Numbered from the stretch's first letter, positions 27,582 to 37,723 are shown. The stretch is 64,000 nucleotides of DNA from Bacteroidales bacterium UBA5281 (GCA_002410555.1 DHSR01000083.1:1-64000); one strand, 5' to 3'. The notes: a model not told the origin generated them from the letters alone. Numbers and translations are program-made.

Positions 27582-27925
27582 ACCATCATGCTTTAAATGA
27601 TCGTGCAAAGGTATAAAATGAAAACTGCTATAGCAGGTTTTGGTGAGTATAATTCTCCTTAGTGTTACACATCTGTTCAATAATGCGGCAATCAGCTGTT
27701 TATCCGGATTGAATGAAAACTTTCAATCACATTATTGGCTAATGTCCAAAATGGTTCATATAAGCCTGCCTGAAAGGTGAAAACCTCTTGCTGTTTTGTT
27801 TCGAAATGTTGAAAAAACTTACCCGATTAAAATTTACTTGATATTTTATGTATTTTAGCAGTCAATCTCACAGTTGAAATTTCTTAATCAAGTCATATGT
27901 AGCATGAGACTGTTACAATTCTGAC
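27582..27925. other. Divergent intergenic region between SulP and hybrid kinase genes
   Basis: Holds the minus-strand promoter box for SulP at 27606-27613. Nothing else was recognised in about 340 bases. Confidence 0.5.
27606..27613 (-). promoter_or_regulatory. -7 promoter element of the SulP gene
   Basis: CAAAGGTA on the plus strand, i.e. TACCTTTG on the coding strand, 24 bases before the ATG at 27581. Confidence 0.6.
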
Positions 27926-30900
27926 ATGGAGAAATCGATGAAAAAAGTATCTGATCCTAAGTTTGCATTTGCCATTTTTGATGTTTTTAATGAACTGGTA
28001 TGTATTACTGATGATAGCTGCAAGATGATTTATGCCAATCCGGCATTGCGTGCTTATTATACATCTCCGCTCAAAGAAGACACCCTGGACTTTCCATGGA
28101 GTGATTTTTCTGGAGAATTTTCAAAGGCAGGCAATAAGATATACAGTAACTTGTTATCGGGTTGGTTTACGGTTACCCGTCAGGATATTAGCCATTTTAA
28201 TCTGCCACATACCCATTATATGTGGACAGCATTGCCAGAACCGGAAAGGGTGACCAACACCAAATTATCGCAGGGACAACTTGCCGGAGAATGGTATAAG
28301 ACTCTTTTCGAAACGTCACCTTCCGGAATTATTTTACTGGACGAAAAAGGGATAATTATTGATGCCAATCAGGCGGTGTGTGATTCCAGTCAATATACCA
28401 GAAAAGAATTACTTAATCAGCACATTAGCCTGCTTGCTTTACCTGAAAACCAGCCCAGCATATCAATTAATATCAAGAAAATACTTACAGGAATAACGTT
28501 ACATCAGGAAGTAACCAGCCGCAGAAAGGATGGAACTTTCTTTTATGCCTTTCTCAGCGAATCGGCCATTACCTTACCCAATGGGCGGAAAGGAATTTTA
28601 AGCATTTCCAATGATATTTCAAGTTATAAAAAGGCGGAAATGGCATTGAAGGAAAGCGAAAAGGAATTCCGCACCATAGCCAATCATACAGCCAATTGGG
28701 AAATGTGGCTCGACAGGAAAGGAAATGTAAAATGGACCAATCCGGCTGTCTATAATTTTACCGGTTATACTCCCGAACAATTTCAGCATGACCCCGAATT
28801 GATTTTCAAAATAATTGCCGATCCTTTCCGATCCAAAGTAAGAACCGCATATCGGAAAGCGCTGACGGGAACCAAGAGCAAAGGAATAATTTACCAATAT
28901 CTGAAACAGGGAGAGGAACGTTGGCTATCGGTTACCTGGACGGCAATACGCGACAGAGATGGCAATATTCAGGGTTTACGCACCAGCGGGCAGGATATTA
29001 CCGGATTTATGCTGGCACAACAGGCCCGGTATGCCAGTGATACCCTTAATCAAAAACTCATTGACAATGCCCCTTTCGGGATGCATTTTTACACTCTGGA
29101 TAAGAATAATGACCTTATATTTACTAACTTTAATCCCGCGGCCAATCAAATTCTAAACATAGATCACAATTTGCTGATTGGGAAAAAGCTTGAGGAAGCT
29201 TTTCCAAACAATAAAGACACCGAATTGATTGATCATTACCGCAAGGCAGCAAGCCACAACAAGGTATGGCACAGTGAGCAGGTAACATACAATGACGACA
29301 ATATTAGCGGAGCCTTCGAAGTAAGGGCATTTCAAACTGAACCCGGACAGATGGTGGCCACTTTTAATGACATTACCGTTCGAAAGGCTACCGAAGCTGC
29401 ACTGCTTGAAAGCCGTCAGCTATTTGAAGTGCTTACACGGATGGCCCCGGTAGGTATTTTCCGCACCAACCGCGAAGGAGCTACTACTTTTGTAAATCCG
29501 GAATGGTGTGCACTCACAGGATTATCCTATCAAGATGGCATTCAGGGCAAATATCTTCAGGCCATTCATCCTGATGACCGGGGTGAGTGCCTCAGGGAAT
29601 GGGTAGCTGCCGTTAAGAGTGCACTACCTGTAATTTCGGAGTACCGATTTGTTCGACCCGATGGTTCGGTGATGTGGGTGCAGGGGCAGGCCGTGCCTGA
29701 AATGGTGAATGATGAGGTAAAAGGATTTATCGGAACCATAACCGACATCACTGAGATCATAGATTCCAAACATGAATTATTGCGGGCAAAAGAAAAGGCG
29801 GAAGCAAGCAATCGCCTTAAAACCACATTTATGCAAAATATTTCGCATGAAATCCGCACCCCACTCAATGGAATTTTCGGATTCGCTCAACTATTAAGTT
29901 CAGGCGAATATACGGAAAACGAAAGGAGGGAATTCATGTACTTTCTGGACGATAGCATCAACCGGCTAACCAAAACCATCGACAATATCATGGAAATTTC
30001 TATGCTAATGTCGGGTAATATGCAGAAAAATGAAGTGGTATTTAATCTGCACGAATGGATAAACGAAATTTATCAGGCTTATCACCAATTGGCTGCGAAC
30101 AAAAACATACAGTTAATCTTAAAGGATAATATCGACAGAGACGAATCGCTGATAATTGCCGATAAGGCTTTGCTGAAAAGAGTTATAGAGGAAATTACTG
30201 ATAATGCCATTAAATTTACCGTTAAAGGCTCAGTTACCATTAGCTGTAGTTTACCAGAGGACGAACTGATTATTGAAATCAGTGATACCGGTCAAGGCAT
30301 TGATCAGTTGTTTATGCCCATGTTGTTTGAACCATTTATGCAAGAAAATGCCTTTATACCCAGAATTAAAAATAGCGGTGGAATAGGCCTTTCAATTGTA
30401 AAAGGTATAATTGATTTAGTGGAAGGTAAAATTACAGTTACTTCAAGTACTCCGAAGGGAACCATTATTTCGGTAGAAGTTCCGGTGAAGCGGTTAACAA
30501 GCCGGCGTGAAAAACCTAAGCCTGCAAATGTAAGGCAATCTATCAGTAATCCTTTAATATTGCTTGTTGAGGACGAAGAAATCAACCTCTTGTTTATTAA
30601 AAGATTGCTGGGTAAGTATCCCTGTCGACTACTGATTTCTGAAAATGGATTTCACGCTTTAGAACAGGTAAAGCAGCATCCGGATATTGATCTGGTTTTA
30701 ATGGATATAAAATTGCCGGGTTTGGGAGGATATGATACGGTAAGAAAAATGATACAGATTAAGCCGGACCTCAAAATAGCTGCAGTAACAGCCTATAGCA
30801 GTCTTGAAGACCGGGAGGCCTGCATTACTGCCGGATGTGTTGATTTTATTGCCAAGCCATTCCATAGTAAAGAGTTGTTCGATTTAACCGGCAGGCTCAT

Positions 30901-30934
30901 TCACTGGCCTTTCGGAAATCAAACTAACGAATAG
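27926..30934 (+). CDS. Hybrid sensor histidine kinase with multiple PAS domains and receiver
   Basis: A 1002-residue signalling protein without signal peptide or transmembrane segment, hence cytosolic. It has about five PAS/PAC units between residues 10 and 620; PAC-like ends are visible as DISSYKKAE, GQDITGF, DITVRKATE and TDITEI. A HisKA domain follows with the phospho-acceptor H641 (NISHEIRTPLNG), then an ATPase domain with DNAIKFT, DTGQGI and GGIGLSIVKG, and a C-terminal receiver with phospho-acceptor D927 (LVLMDIKLPG) and the conserved Lys in AKPF. No separate response regulator is adjacent, so the output path is unknown. It is divergent from SulP. Confidence 0.92.
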   Translation: MEKSMKKVSDPKFAFAIFDVFNELVCITDDSCKMIYANPALRAYYTSPLKEDTLDFPWSDFSGEFSKAGNKIYSNLLSGWFTVTRQDISHFNLPHTHYMWTALPEPERVTNTKLSQGQLAGEWYKTLFETSPSGIILLDEKGIIIDANQAVCDSSQYTRKELLNQHISLLALPENQPSISINIKKILTGITLHQEVTSRRKDGTFFYAFLSESAITLPNGRKGILSISNDISSYKKAEMALKESEKEFRTIANHTANWEMWLDRKGNVKWTNPAVYNFTGYTPEQFQHDPELIFKIIADPFRSKVRTAYRKALTGTKSKGIIYQYLKQGEERWLSVTWTAIRDRDGNIQGLRTSGQDITGFMLAQQARYASDTLNQKLIDNAPFGMHFYTLDKNNDLIFTNFNPAANQILNIDHNLLIGKKLEEAFPNNKDTELIDHYRKAASHNKVWHSEQVTYNDDNISGAFEVRAFQTEPGQMVATFNDITVRKATEAALLESRQLFEVLTRMAPVGIFRTNREGATTFVNPEWCALTGLSYQDGIQGKYLQAIHPDDRGECLREWVAAVKSALPVISEYRFVRPDGSVMWVQGQAVPEMVNDEVKGFIGTITDITEIIDSKHELLRAKEKAEASNRLKTTFMQNISHEIRTPLNGIFGFAQLLSSGEYTENERREFMYFLDDSINRLTKTIDNIMEISMLMSGNMQKNEVVFNLHEWINEIYQAYHQLAANKNIQLILKDNIDRDESLIIADKALLKRVIEEITDNAIKFTVKGSVTISCSLPEDELIIEISDTGQGIDQLFMPMLFEPFMQENAFIPRIKNSGGIGLSIVKGIIDLVEGKITVTSSTPKGTIISVEVPVKRLTSRREKPKPANVRQSISNPLILLVEDEEINLLFIKRLLGKYPCRLLISENGFHALEQVKQHPDIDLVLMDIKLPGLGGYDTVRKMIQIKPDLKIAAVTAYSSLEDREACITAGCVDFIAKPFHSKELFDLTGRLIHWPFGNQTNE

Positions 30935-31000
30935 TTTCAAATGACTATGGCACATCATCTTGTAAACTGATACATTCAGGGCCTGATCTGATTAAACAGA

Positions 31001-31957
31001 TTATTGAATGAGTAACCGAATGGTGGAAAAAATATGATCTTGCCGTAAATGCAGAAGATACATGCCAGGCAGTAAAAACCCGGTGCCTATCTGATTGCTG
31101 CCTGCCTTTAACTGCTGCACATTTATAAGCCGACCCTGCATATTGTAAATTTCGACCTTTACATCATATTCAGCTCTAAAGTTTGACAAATCGAGCTTTG
31201 CAGTCGAAGATGCGGGATTGGGATATACATTGGCATACACCTGCTCATACAATTTATCAATACCATAGATCTGCCCGCCCAGATCATTCCATTTTTCTGT
31301 GATTTCTTCCTGCGAAAGCGGATAATTGTACAGCTTAATCATGGCAACTGCACCCGCCGATGCTTCATTTTTCACCACTAAATCATCATAAAAGAAATTA
31401 ATTACCCCGTCATCATCTACCAATGCATCATTATTTGTATCAATAAAATCTATCTTTACATCGGCATCAGTATAAATGAGCACCTTGCCTGTGGATGCAG
31501 TCCGTGTCAGGACATAATATGTATATTCTCCTGCTACTACCGGAGCTTCACCACTATACAGGATATTGTAAAAATTAAGTTTACCCGAATAGATATAAGC
31601 CCCGCGATCCGTTTTACGATTCTTCCAGTCAATTACCCGTTTCCAACTGGTAAGTTCATCGAACTTAAAATAAATTTCAATCGAGTAATCTTCGCCAATA
31701 AAATTGTTGGCAGCAATATTATTAAATTGCACCCCATTGTTTTTAGCAAAGAAATAAACCATTTTTGTATTTCCGCTCAGTTCATTGAGTACATCATTTT
31801 CAAAAATTCCGGTTTCACCCAGCACTGTCAGTTCGGGCCCATTACCTGATTGCTCAGTGAAATTACCCTCAAAATTATAAAAGAGTGCCTGTTGCTGAGC
31901 CACTGATGTAACTGATATCAGTATGAAAGAGGCAAATAATAGGTAAGTTTTTTTCAT
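31001..31957 (-). CDS. T9SS-secreted protein with LamG-like domain
   Basis: A 318-residue protein with signal peptide (about 1-20, ending SVAQQQA). A concanavalin A/LamG-like beta sandwich spans about 25-215, with YNFEGNFTEQSGNG at the start, DYSIEIYFKFDE and the closing AMIKLYNYPLSQEEI typical of laminin-G-like jelly rolls. A type A sorting domain (about 240-318, VYPNPASSTAKLDL ... GMYLLHL) follows. Such proteins often bind carbohydrate or act as surface adhesins; the ligand is unknown. A TATCTTTG promoter box lies upstream at 31984-31991. Confidence 0.82.
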   Translation of the reverse strand: MKKTYLLFASFILISVTSVAQQQALFYNFEGNFTEQSGNGPELTVLGETGIFENDVLNELSGNTKMVYFFAKNNGVQFNNIAANNFIGEDYSIEIYFKFDELTSWKRVIDWKNRKTDRGAYIYSGKLNFYNILYSGEAPVVAGEYTYYVLTRTASTGKVLIYTDADVKIDFIDTNNDALVDDDGVINFFYDDLVVKNEASAGAVAMIKLYNYPLSQEEITEKWNDLGGQIYGIDKLYEQVYANVYPNPASSTAKLDLSNFRAEYDVKVEIYNMQGRLINVQQLKAGSNQIGTGFLLPGMYLLHLRQDHIFSTIRLLIQ

Positions 31958-31983
31958 CTTTGAAAGTTTTTTGGTTCTAAAGA

Positions 31984-31991
31984 CAAAGATA
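31984..31991 (-). promoter_or_regulatory. -7 promoter element of the LamG-like protein gene
   Basis: CAAAGATA on the plus strand (TATCTTTG on the coding strand), 26 bases before the ATG. Confidence 0.55.
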
Positions 31992-32198
31992 TGTCAATTT
32001 AAACCTATTGTCAATACGCACTAATAGGTATATGGTACGGGTTGTAAATTCAGGCAGAGTTATAGCCACAGCTGTCTCAATGAGACCATGTTCAGGTTTA
32101 AGCCATGAAGCAAAAGTGTTATTCGCCACAGAAGTGTCCCTTTACCTTAAATCAAAGTCTTTCGGTGGATCAGATGATGATCCGGTAGCAAAATCAGA

Positions 32199-32927
32199 TC
32201 AGACCTCAGGTATATGTTTTTGTTTAATCAGCATAAGGTACCGGTCGCGGATGGCTGCCAGTTTCTCAGAAGTAAGATGCTCGCGATAAATTCTAATCAT
32301 TTCAATGATTTTACCATCCTCCATATACCAGGCGAGGGCGGCATCAAAAAACAAGAGACTGGTGTCGAACTTAACTTCACGCGTTAGCGTGCAGAATACA
32401 TCGAAAGCTAAACTTTGTGGAATGGGAAAATAGCCATGATGGGGCTGAATATGGTCAAAAAACATTCCATCCTCAATGGGTTCGAGATAAAAAAACTTTT
32501 GCAGATTAATTACGGCCCTTTCATCAATTACTTTTCTGATTTGTTTTTTAAATTTAAGCCCACCTTCGGCATAAAACTGCTGTATTTTCACAATATCCCG
32601 GTATTGTTTGAGATTGCGAATCCGGATGATGTGGCAGTTTTGATCAGAAATGCTTATTATGCCAGATGCCGCATCAATAGGATAGCCAAGTTTTTTTTGA
32701 ACAGCAATGGTTGCCCTGATGATTTCTTCATGGGGATGAAAATCATCGAGCACTATAAAAAAATAGAGAGGTTTAACTGCTCCGGGCACTTCATTGTAAT
32801 AGCCGCAGAAAGGGGCCACCGCTTCCAACAGGCAAGCGTTAGGCATAAAGGCAGGGTCCTCAAGACAGGTGACAGTATCATCCTTCTTCAACCCGCCAAA
32901 TCGTTCAATGTAGTGTACATCTTTCAT
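32199..32927 (-). CDS. Uncharacterised protein
   Basis: A 242-residue soluble protein. The frame is open to 32996, but ATG 32927 (MKDVHYIERFGGL) removes an unlikely Cys/Lys-rich leader. I do not recognise a family. It has no signal peptide or membrane segment and is an alpha/beta sequence with several aromatic stretches (LYFFIVLDDFHPHEE, LLFFDAALAWYMEDG) and a helical C-terminus. The DDFHPHEE and HIQPHHGYFPIP segments contain clustered His/Asp that could bind metal, but no known motif matches. It is a single gene between the LamG-like protein and lysS genes. Confidence 0.7.
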   Translation of the reverse strand: MKDVHYIERFGGLKKDDTVTCLEDPAFMPNACLLEAVAPFCGYYNEVPGAVKPLYFFIVLDDFHPHEEIIRATIAVQKKLGYPIDAASGIISISDQNCHIIRIRNLKQYRDIVKIQQFYAEGGLKFKKQIRKVIDERAVINLQKFFYLEPIEDGMFFDHIQPHHGYFPIPQSLAFDVFCTLTREVKFDTSLLFFDAALAWYMEDGKIIEMIRIYREHLTSEKLAAIRDRYLMLIKQKHIPEV

Positions 32928-33120
32928 AGCGCAGTGTTTTTTTTTGGATTGCTTAAAAATACAACATTTTGCCGGAGTAAACAAATTGTTATACAACTAT
33001 TTTTGAAGCAGGTACAAATATTCCTGCATTCGAAAGATAATTCACTAATAAAAGGAGAGGAACCGGCCAATTGTTGCTAACACAGGCGTTGGTTTAAATA
33101 AGTAGAAGAAGGCATTAAGC

Positions 33121-34848
33121 TCAAACTCCGGTCCAGGCCTGAATATCTTCCAGTTTCAGGGCAGGAATATCGAGTTTAAGTTTTTTACGCAGGCCGCCCA
33201 AATCGTTAAGGAGTTTATTTGGATTGGCGGCTTTAAGATCAGCAACACTTTTGAAGCCATATTTACGTAAGGCTGGCACCCAGGCTTGTGGAACACCAAG
33301 CTGTATGAATGCCTCGTCGGTATCACCTGCGGGAGAAGCTTTTTTTTCAGGCCGCATCTGTGGGAAAAAGAGCACATCCTGAATGGAGGACTGATTGGTC
33401 ATAAACATAGTGAGGCGATCTATGCCAATACCCATACCCGAACAGGTAGGCATTCCATATTCCAGTGCACGCACAAAGTCCATATCAATGAACATTGCCT
33501 CGTCATCGCCCTTTTGTGAAAGTTTAAGTTGCTCCTGAAACCGGTTGAGTTGATCGATGGGATCGTTTAATTCTGAATAGGCATTACACAATTCCTTTCC
33601 GTTAACAAAAAGTTCAAAACGTTCGGTCAGCTCAGGATTGCTTCGATGACGTTTACATAGTGGCGACATTTCGATGGGGTAATCATAAATAAAGGTTGGC
33701 TGAATCAGATGATCTTCACATTTTTCCCCAAAAAGAGCATCAATCAATTTACCTTTTCCCATGCTTGGATCGGTATCTACACCCTGCTGCCGGCATATTT
33801 CGCGCAATTCATCTTCGCTCTTTCCTGTTATATCTACTCCGGCATAATCACGTATGGCGTCAATCATGGTTAAACGGCGGAAAGGACGCTTAAAATCAAT
33901 CATTTTATCACCTACTTTAAGATCAGTTTTATGGTGCAGGCCCAGAGCAACTCTTTCCAACATTTCTTCTGTAAAATCCATCATCCAGAAGTAATCCTTA
34001 TATGCCACATATATCTCCATAACGGTAAATTCGGGATTATGTGTCCGGTCCATGCCTTCGTTACGAAAATCTTTTGCAAATTCATATACTCCATCGAAAC
34101 CGCCAACGATCAGTTTTTTAAGATAAAGCTCATTAGCTACCCGCAAATAAAGCGGCATATCCAGTGCATTGTGGTGGGTTACAAATGGCCGTGCAGCAGC
34201 ACCACCAGGAATGGGTTGCAAAATCGGTGTTTCCACTTCCAGATAACCCTTGGAATTGAAAAATTCACGCATATTATTTATTATCTGGGTGCGCTTAATA
34301 AAAATATCACGTACCTCAGGATTAACAATCAAATCAACATACCGCTGACGGTATCGGGCTTCAGGATCGCTGAAAGCATCAAATACCTGATCCTCTTTTT
34401 CCTTCACTACCGGCAAAACCCTGAGTGCTTTGCTTAACAATTTCAACGATTTAACATGAACAGATATTTCGCCCATACGGGTGATAAAGACATAACCGGT
34501 TATACCGATGATATCTCCTATATCGAGCAACCGTTTAAATACGGTATTATACATTGTTTTGTCTTCACCAGGGCAGATCTCATCGCGTTTGATATACAAT
34601 TGTATGCGACCCGTAGAATCCTGCAGGTCAACAAAAGAGGCCGCTCCCATAATACGACGGGTCATAATGCGACCCGCTAAACTGATATCCTGATAGAGGT
34701 TCGAGCCTTCGGTAAAATTATTAAGAATGTCGGCAGCATTTGCAGTAACCTCATAGGCTTCTGCCGGGTAGGCATCTATACCTAACTGTTCCAGTTCTTT
34801 GAGTGATTCCCGACGTATTATCTCCTGTTCGCTGAATTCCTGATGCAT
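33121..34848 (-). CDS. lysS: Lysyl-tRNA synthetase (class II)
   Basis: Charges tRNA-Lys. The 575-residue protein has an N-terminal OB-fold anticodon-binding domain (about 55-150, with GRIMTRRIMGAASFVDLQD) and a class II catalytic domain with motif 2 (FRNEGMDRTHNPEFT) and motif 3 (GMGIGIDRLTMFMT). The last ~65 residues (WVPALRKYGFKSVADLKAA...) form a helix-hairpin-helix-like extension absent from E. coli LysS but common in Bacteroidota. A TATCTTTG promoter box lies at 34865-34872. Confidence 0.97.
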   Translation of the reverse strand: MHQEFSEQEIIRRESLKELEQLGIDAYPAEAYEVTANAADILNNFTEGSNLYQDISLAGRIMTRRIMGAASFVDLQDSTGRIQLYIKRDEICPGEDKTMYNTVFKRLLDIGDIIGITGYVFITRMGEISVHVKSLKLLSKALRVLPVVKEKEDQVFDAFSDPEARYRQRYVDLIVNPEVRDIFIKRTQIINNMREFFNSKGYLEVETPILQPIPGGAAARPFVTHHNALDMPLYLRVANELYLKKLIVGGFDGVYEFAKDFRNEGMDRTHNPEFTVMEIYVAYKDYFWMMDFTEEMLERVALGLHHKTDLKVGDKMIDFKRPFRRLTMIDAIRDYAGVDITGKSEDELREICRQQGVDTDPSMGKGKLIDALFGEKCEDHLIQPTFIYDYPIEMSPLCKRHRSNPELTERFELFVNGKELCNAYSELNDPIDQLNRFQEQLKLSQKGDDEAMFIDMDFVRALEYGMPTCSGMGIGIDRLTMFMTNQSSIQDVLFFPQMRPEKKASPAGDTDEAFIQLGVPQAWVPALRKYGFKSVADLKAANPNKLLNDLGGLRKKLKLDIPALKLEDIQAWTGV

Positions 34849-34864
34849 TGCAGTAAAATTTTTG

Positions 34865-34872
34865 CAAAGATA
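34865..34872 (-). promoter_or_regulatory. -7 promoter element of lysS
   Basis: CAAAGATA on the plus strand (TATCTTTG on the coding strand), 16 bases before the lysS ATG. Confidence 0.6.
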
Positions 34873-34913
34873 TGGTAAAAAGCGAAATGCGGACGGTGAC
34901 TACGAATTGTAGA

Positions 34914-35312
34914 ATTAGCTTCGCTGAGATCCGCTTCTGATTGCACTGCGGATTGCAGATTGTGGATTGAAACACCAATAACCGATCACAGATCACTAAT
35001 CACCAGTTAAAGATCACAGATCACAGATCACTAATCACCAATGACCAATTAACCGCGAATTACCCCGAAGAAACGGGGTAAACGCAAATTAACGTGAATT
35101 ATGTTTCAAAGGCTCAACACCTCAACAAATCAACAAATCAACAAACCCACAGATTACAGATCACAGATCACTAATCACTAACCACCAATCACCAATTAAC
35201 CGCGAATTACGCAAATTAACGCGAATTATGTTTCAAAGGCTCAACACCTCAACAAATCAACAAATAAACAAATAAACAAACCCACAGATCACAGATCACA
35301 GATCACTAATCA
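34914..35312 (-). repeat. Composite intergenic repeat array, locus B (two units)
   Basis: The same modules as locus A in inverted orientation: AGATCAC/AGATTAC runs, TCAACAAA runs and the core AACCGCGAATT...AACGTGAATTATG. The first unit carries the palindrome (arms TTACCCCG and CGGGGTAA, loop AAGAAA) at 35060-35081; the second lacks it. The left end begins with a degenerate copy of the terminal block (about 34914-34935). The array stops just before the promoter box at 35324. Confidence 0.85.
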
Positions 35313-35323
35313 ACTCATTTCGT

Positions 35324-35331
35324 TACCTTTG
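35324..35331 (+). promoter_or_regulatory. -7 promoter element of the GT-C-like gene
   Basis: TACCTTTG fits TAnnTTTG and begins 12 bases after the repeat array ends. It rules out the TTG at 35329 as a start. Confidence 0.5.
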
Positions 35332-35343
35332 TTGCCATCATTT

Positions 35344-36873
35344 ATGAAAAATCCGGCCACAATGCCCGAAGTTATGATTTCACGCATATTAAACCACCGC
35401 TGGTTTGCCACAGTGCTTGCATTGGTTCTTTTTCTGCCGCTGTTATTTATTAATGTACGCAATGATCATGATTGGGGGGATGATTTTGCGCAATATCTGG
35501 CGCAGGCGGAGAATATTTCGCAGGGCAAATCCATGACTGAGACAGGGTATATTTATAATGACGCTTACCCCAGTCTGGGGCCAAAGGCTTACCCGCCCGG
35601 GTTACCTCTTATCATCGCGCCGCTGGTTTCACGGTTTGGAAATGAAATCCGACCATACAATCTGTTGTTTTCATGCCTGATGATTGTTGCGGCCCTGATG
35701 ACAGTATTTTTATTTAAACGTTATAGCGGATGGATTACTGCCATTGCCCTGAGTATTGTCATCTTTTATAATCCTTATGTAATGGTTTTAAAGTCGGAGG
35801 TAATGGCAGATGTTCCATTTACGCTATTGCTGCTGCTTTTTATCTTGTTGACCACATCCCAATCAAATCATCGTCGCCAGATCTGGATTTGGGCAGGTGT
35901 GACAGCCGGGTTGGCTATCGCCTTTAAAACGGCAGGCTTCGCTCTGCTTCTGGCTTTGCTCGCACTTATTGTGCAAAAAACATTTTATGCACTAAAGAAA
36001 AAGCAAAATCGAAGCGAATTGTACAAACAGATGATTAATCCCTCCATCGCACTGGGAACGGGGGTGTTTGTCTATTTTGTTTTTTATGTATTGTTTTTGC
36101 GCGGTTCAGGGGGCGAAAGCAGTTACCTGAACACCTTCAGTCTGAGGGGTCTTATGGATACCATGGCTTTAAATATTTTCATTTATACCGAGGAATTCCG
36201 CAGGTTTTTTATAGAAACCTCCTCTCCTGTTTATTGGTTTGGGTTTCTGGCAGGCGCAGCAGCCGTGACCTTTTTTGTTACCGGATTCGTACTTTCGCTT
36301 ATCCGGAAACCCGGCATTACCGAATGGTTAATATTGATTTATGTGGGCATGCTGCTTGTTTATCCTTATCACTATTCCGGCTTCCGGTTTTTGATGCCTG
36401 TAGTTCCTGTGTTGCTTTGTTATGCATTGGTTGCCATCAAAGCATATCAACCTGGAAAAACCGGTAAATATATTGCAATTGCCTTTACCGGATTGATGAT
36501 GGCGGTATATCTACCAGAACTTCAAACCATACACCAAAGTGCATCCATCATTCAGGAGGGACCCTATACATCTCAATCCAGACAAGCTTTTGCTAAAATT
36601 GAAGATTACACCGCTAAGGATGCCGTGATCACTTTTATTAAGCCACGGGTACTGGCAAGATTTACCCACCGGCAAGCCTTTTCGGGTCAGCCGGAAAGCA
36701 CTCCTGTTGAATTTTACAGGCAGATGCAACTTTTAAAACCGGATTATTATCTTTTATATTCAGCATTGCCCGACCTGGCACTGGAAAATTATATTAAAAC
36801 CAATCCTGAGCAGATTGAAATGGTGTGGCGAAGTCCTTATTTTCAACTTTTCAGAAACCGGAAATCGCATTAA
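35344..36873 (+). CDS. GT-C-fold membrane glycosyltransferase (GT39/ArnT-like)
   Basis: A membrane protein of about 509 residues with roughly 10-12 hydrophobic segments. The first loop has NDHDWGDDFAQYL, where the Asp pair matches the catalytic acidic motif in the first periplasmic loop of GT-C enzymes. YPPGLPLIIAPL follows, as in the dolichyl-phosphate-mannose/ArnT-like group that uses polyprenyl-phosphate sugars. ATGs at 35344, 35362 and 35374 are all possible; the promoter box at 35324-35331 makes the later ones plausible too. Acceptor and sugar unknown. It stands alone. Confidence 0.72.
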   Translation: MKNPATMPEVMISRILNHRWFATVLALVLFLPLLFINVRNDHDWGDDFAQYLAQAENISQGKSMTETGYIYNDAYPSLGPKAYPPGLPLIIAPLVSRFGNEIRPYNLLFSCLMIVAALMTVFLFKRYSGWITAIALSIVIFYNPYVMVLKSEVMADVPFTLLLLLFILLTTSQSNHRRQIWIWAGVTAGLAIAFKTAGFALLLALLALIVQKTFYALKKKQNRSELYKQMINPSIALGTGVFVYFVFYVLFLRGSGGESSYLNTFSLRGLMDTMALNIFIYTEEFRRFFIETSSPVYWFGFLAGAAAVTFFVTGFVLSLIRKPGITEWLILIYVGMLLVYPYHYSGFRFLMPVVPVLLCYALVAIKAYQPGKTGKYIAIAFTGLMMAVYLPELQTIHQSASIIQEGPYTSQSRQAFAKIEDYTAKDAVITFIKPRVLARFTHRQAFSGQPESTPVEFYRQMQLLKPDYYLLYSALPDLALENYIKTNPEQIEMVWRSPYFQLFRNRKSH

Positions 36874-36918
36874 GCATAAAAGAAAGATACAGCCTGCAAA
36901 ATCTTTATGTTTCAGGGT

Positions 36919-37644
36919 TCAACTCAACACTTCTTTCAATATCTTAATTGACTTAAGCTCTCCCATTTCAGGAAGATGAAGTTTGTAATAATCTATCAAA
37001 CTGATTAAAAGGTCTTCCCTCACCCCGCGCTGAAGTGTGAAGCCTGGCAAATCATCAAATTTCATGCTGCTGATTTCTTCAAAAGCCCGGGCGGGTGCTC
37101 CAGAGATAAAATATTGGTGAACAGGTTCGCTACTAAGAAAAAGCCCCGCTTCCAGGTCAAAGTATTCATGCGCTGAGGTGGTTTTAAGGGCTGGTTGAAA
37201 TCCGAGAAATTGCATCAATTGCATCATAAACAACAAGTGAAAACTTTGCATGGGAATGGCTGGCGTGTGTAGCCAGTGCAAAGTTTCTATCAGGAAATTA
37301 AACAAGGCAGGATTGGCTTCTTCCTCACGTATGGTTTTATAAAGCAGTTCATTTATAAACATCAACACTGTTACCCGGGTCATTTCAGTATCTGCATACA
37401 AGGTGTTATCATAAGGAGCTACCTCCTTAAGAAAGTGCAGATTTTTGCCTTCACGTATGTCGGCTTCAATGTTTAATAGAGAAAGATGACCGAAAAGTGC
37501 AGGCCTGAGCCTGGAGCGCTTGCTGTATAATCCTTTCACCATGAACGACAGCAGTCCCGAGGATTCGGTATAGATTTTCACAATGGCACTGTGGTCGCCA
37601 TAACGCGTGCTGTGGAAAACTATGCCTCTGGTTTTGGTTAACAT
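36919..37644 (-). CDS. recO: DNA repair protein RecO
   Basis: A 241-residue recombination mediator that loads RecA with RecR. The N-terminal OB fold reads TRGIVFHSTRYGDHSAIVKIYTESSGLLSFMVKGLYS and is followed by SRLRPALFGHLSLLNIEA. The C-terminal part is helical and lacks a clear four-Cys zinc site, as is common in Bacteroidota RecO. It is divergent from the YgjV-GNAT gene. Confidence 0.92.
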   Translation of the reverse strand: MLTKTRGIVFHSTRYGDHSAIVKIYTESSGLLSFMVKGLYSKRSRLRPALFGHLSLLNIEADIREGKNLHFLKEVAPYDNTLYADTEMTRVTVLMFINELLYKTIREEEANPALFNFLIETLHWLHTPAIPMQSFHLLFMMQLMQFLGFQPALKTTSAHEYFDLEAGLFLSSEPVHQYFISGAPARAFEEISSMKFDDLPGFTLQRGVREDLLISLIDYYKLHLPEMGELKSIKILKEVLS

Positions 37645-37723
37645 GCAGTAAAATTAGTGATTTTAAAGTTTTGACTTCGAAAGGATGCAAAAAAATGTAC
37701 ACTTTAAACATAAATTTTAATCT

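Noticed and set aside
32415..33080. A 221-residue open frame antisense to the uncharacterised gene
   Set aside because: The minus-strand frame has better protein character and a proper start; this one is Phe/Lys-rich and runs into the intergenic region.
33931..34437. A 168-residue open frame antisense to lysS
   Set aside because: Shadow of the lysS gene; Cys/His/Ile-rich composition without family signals.
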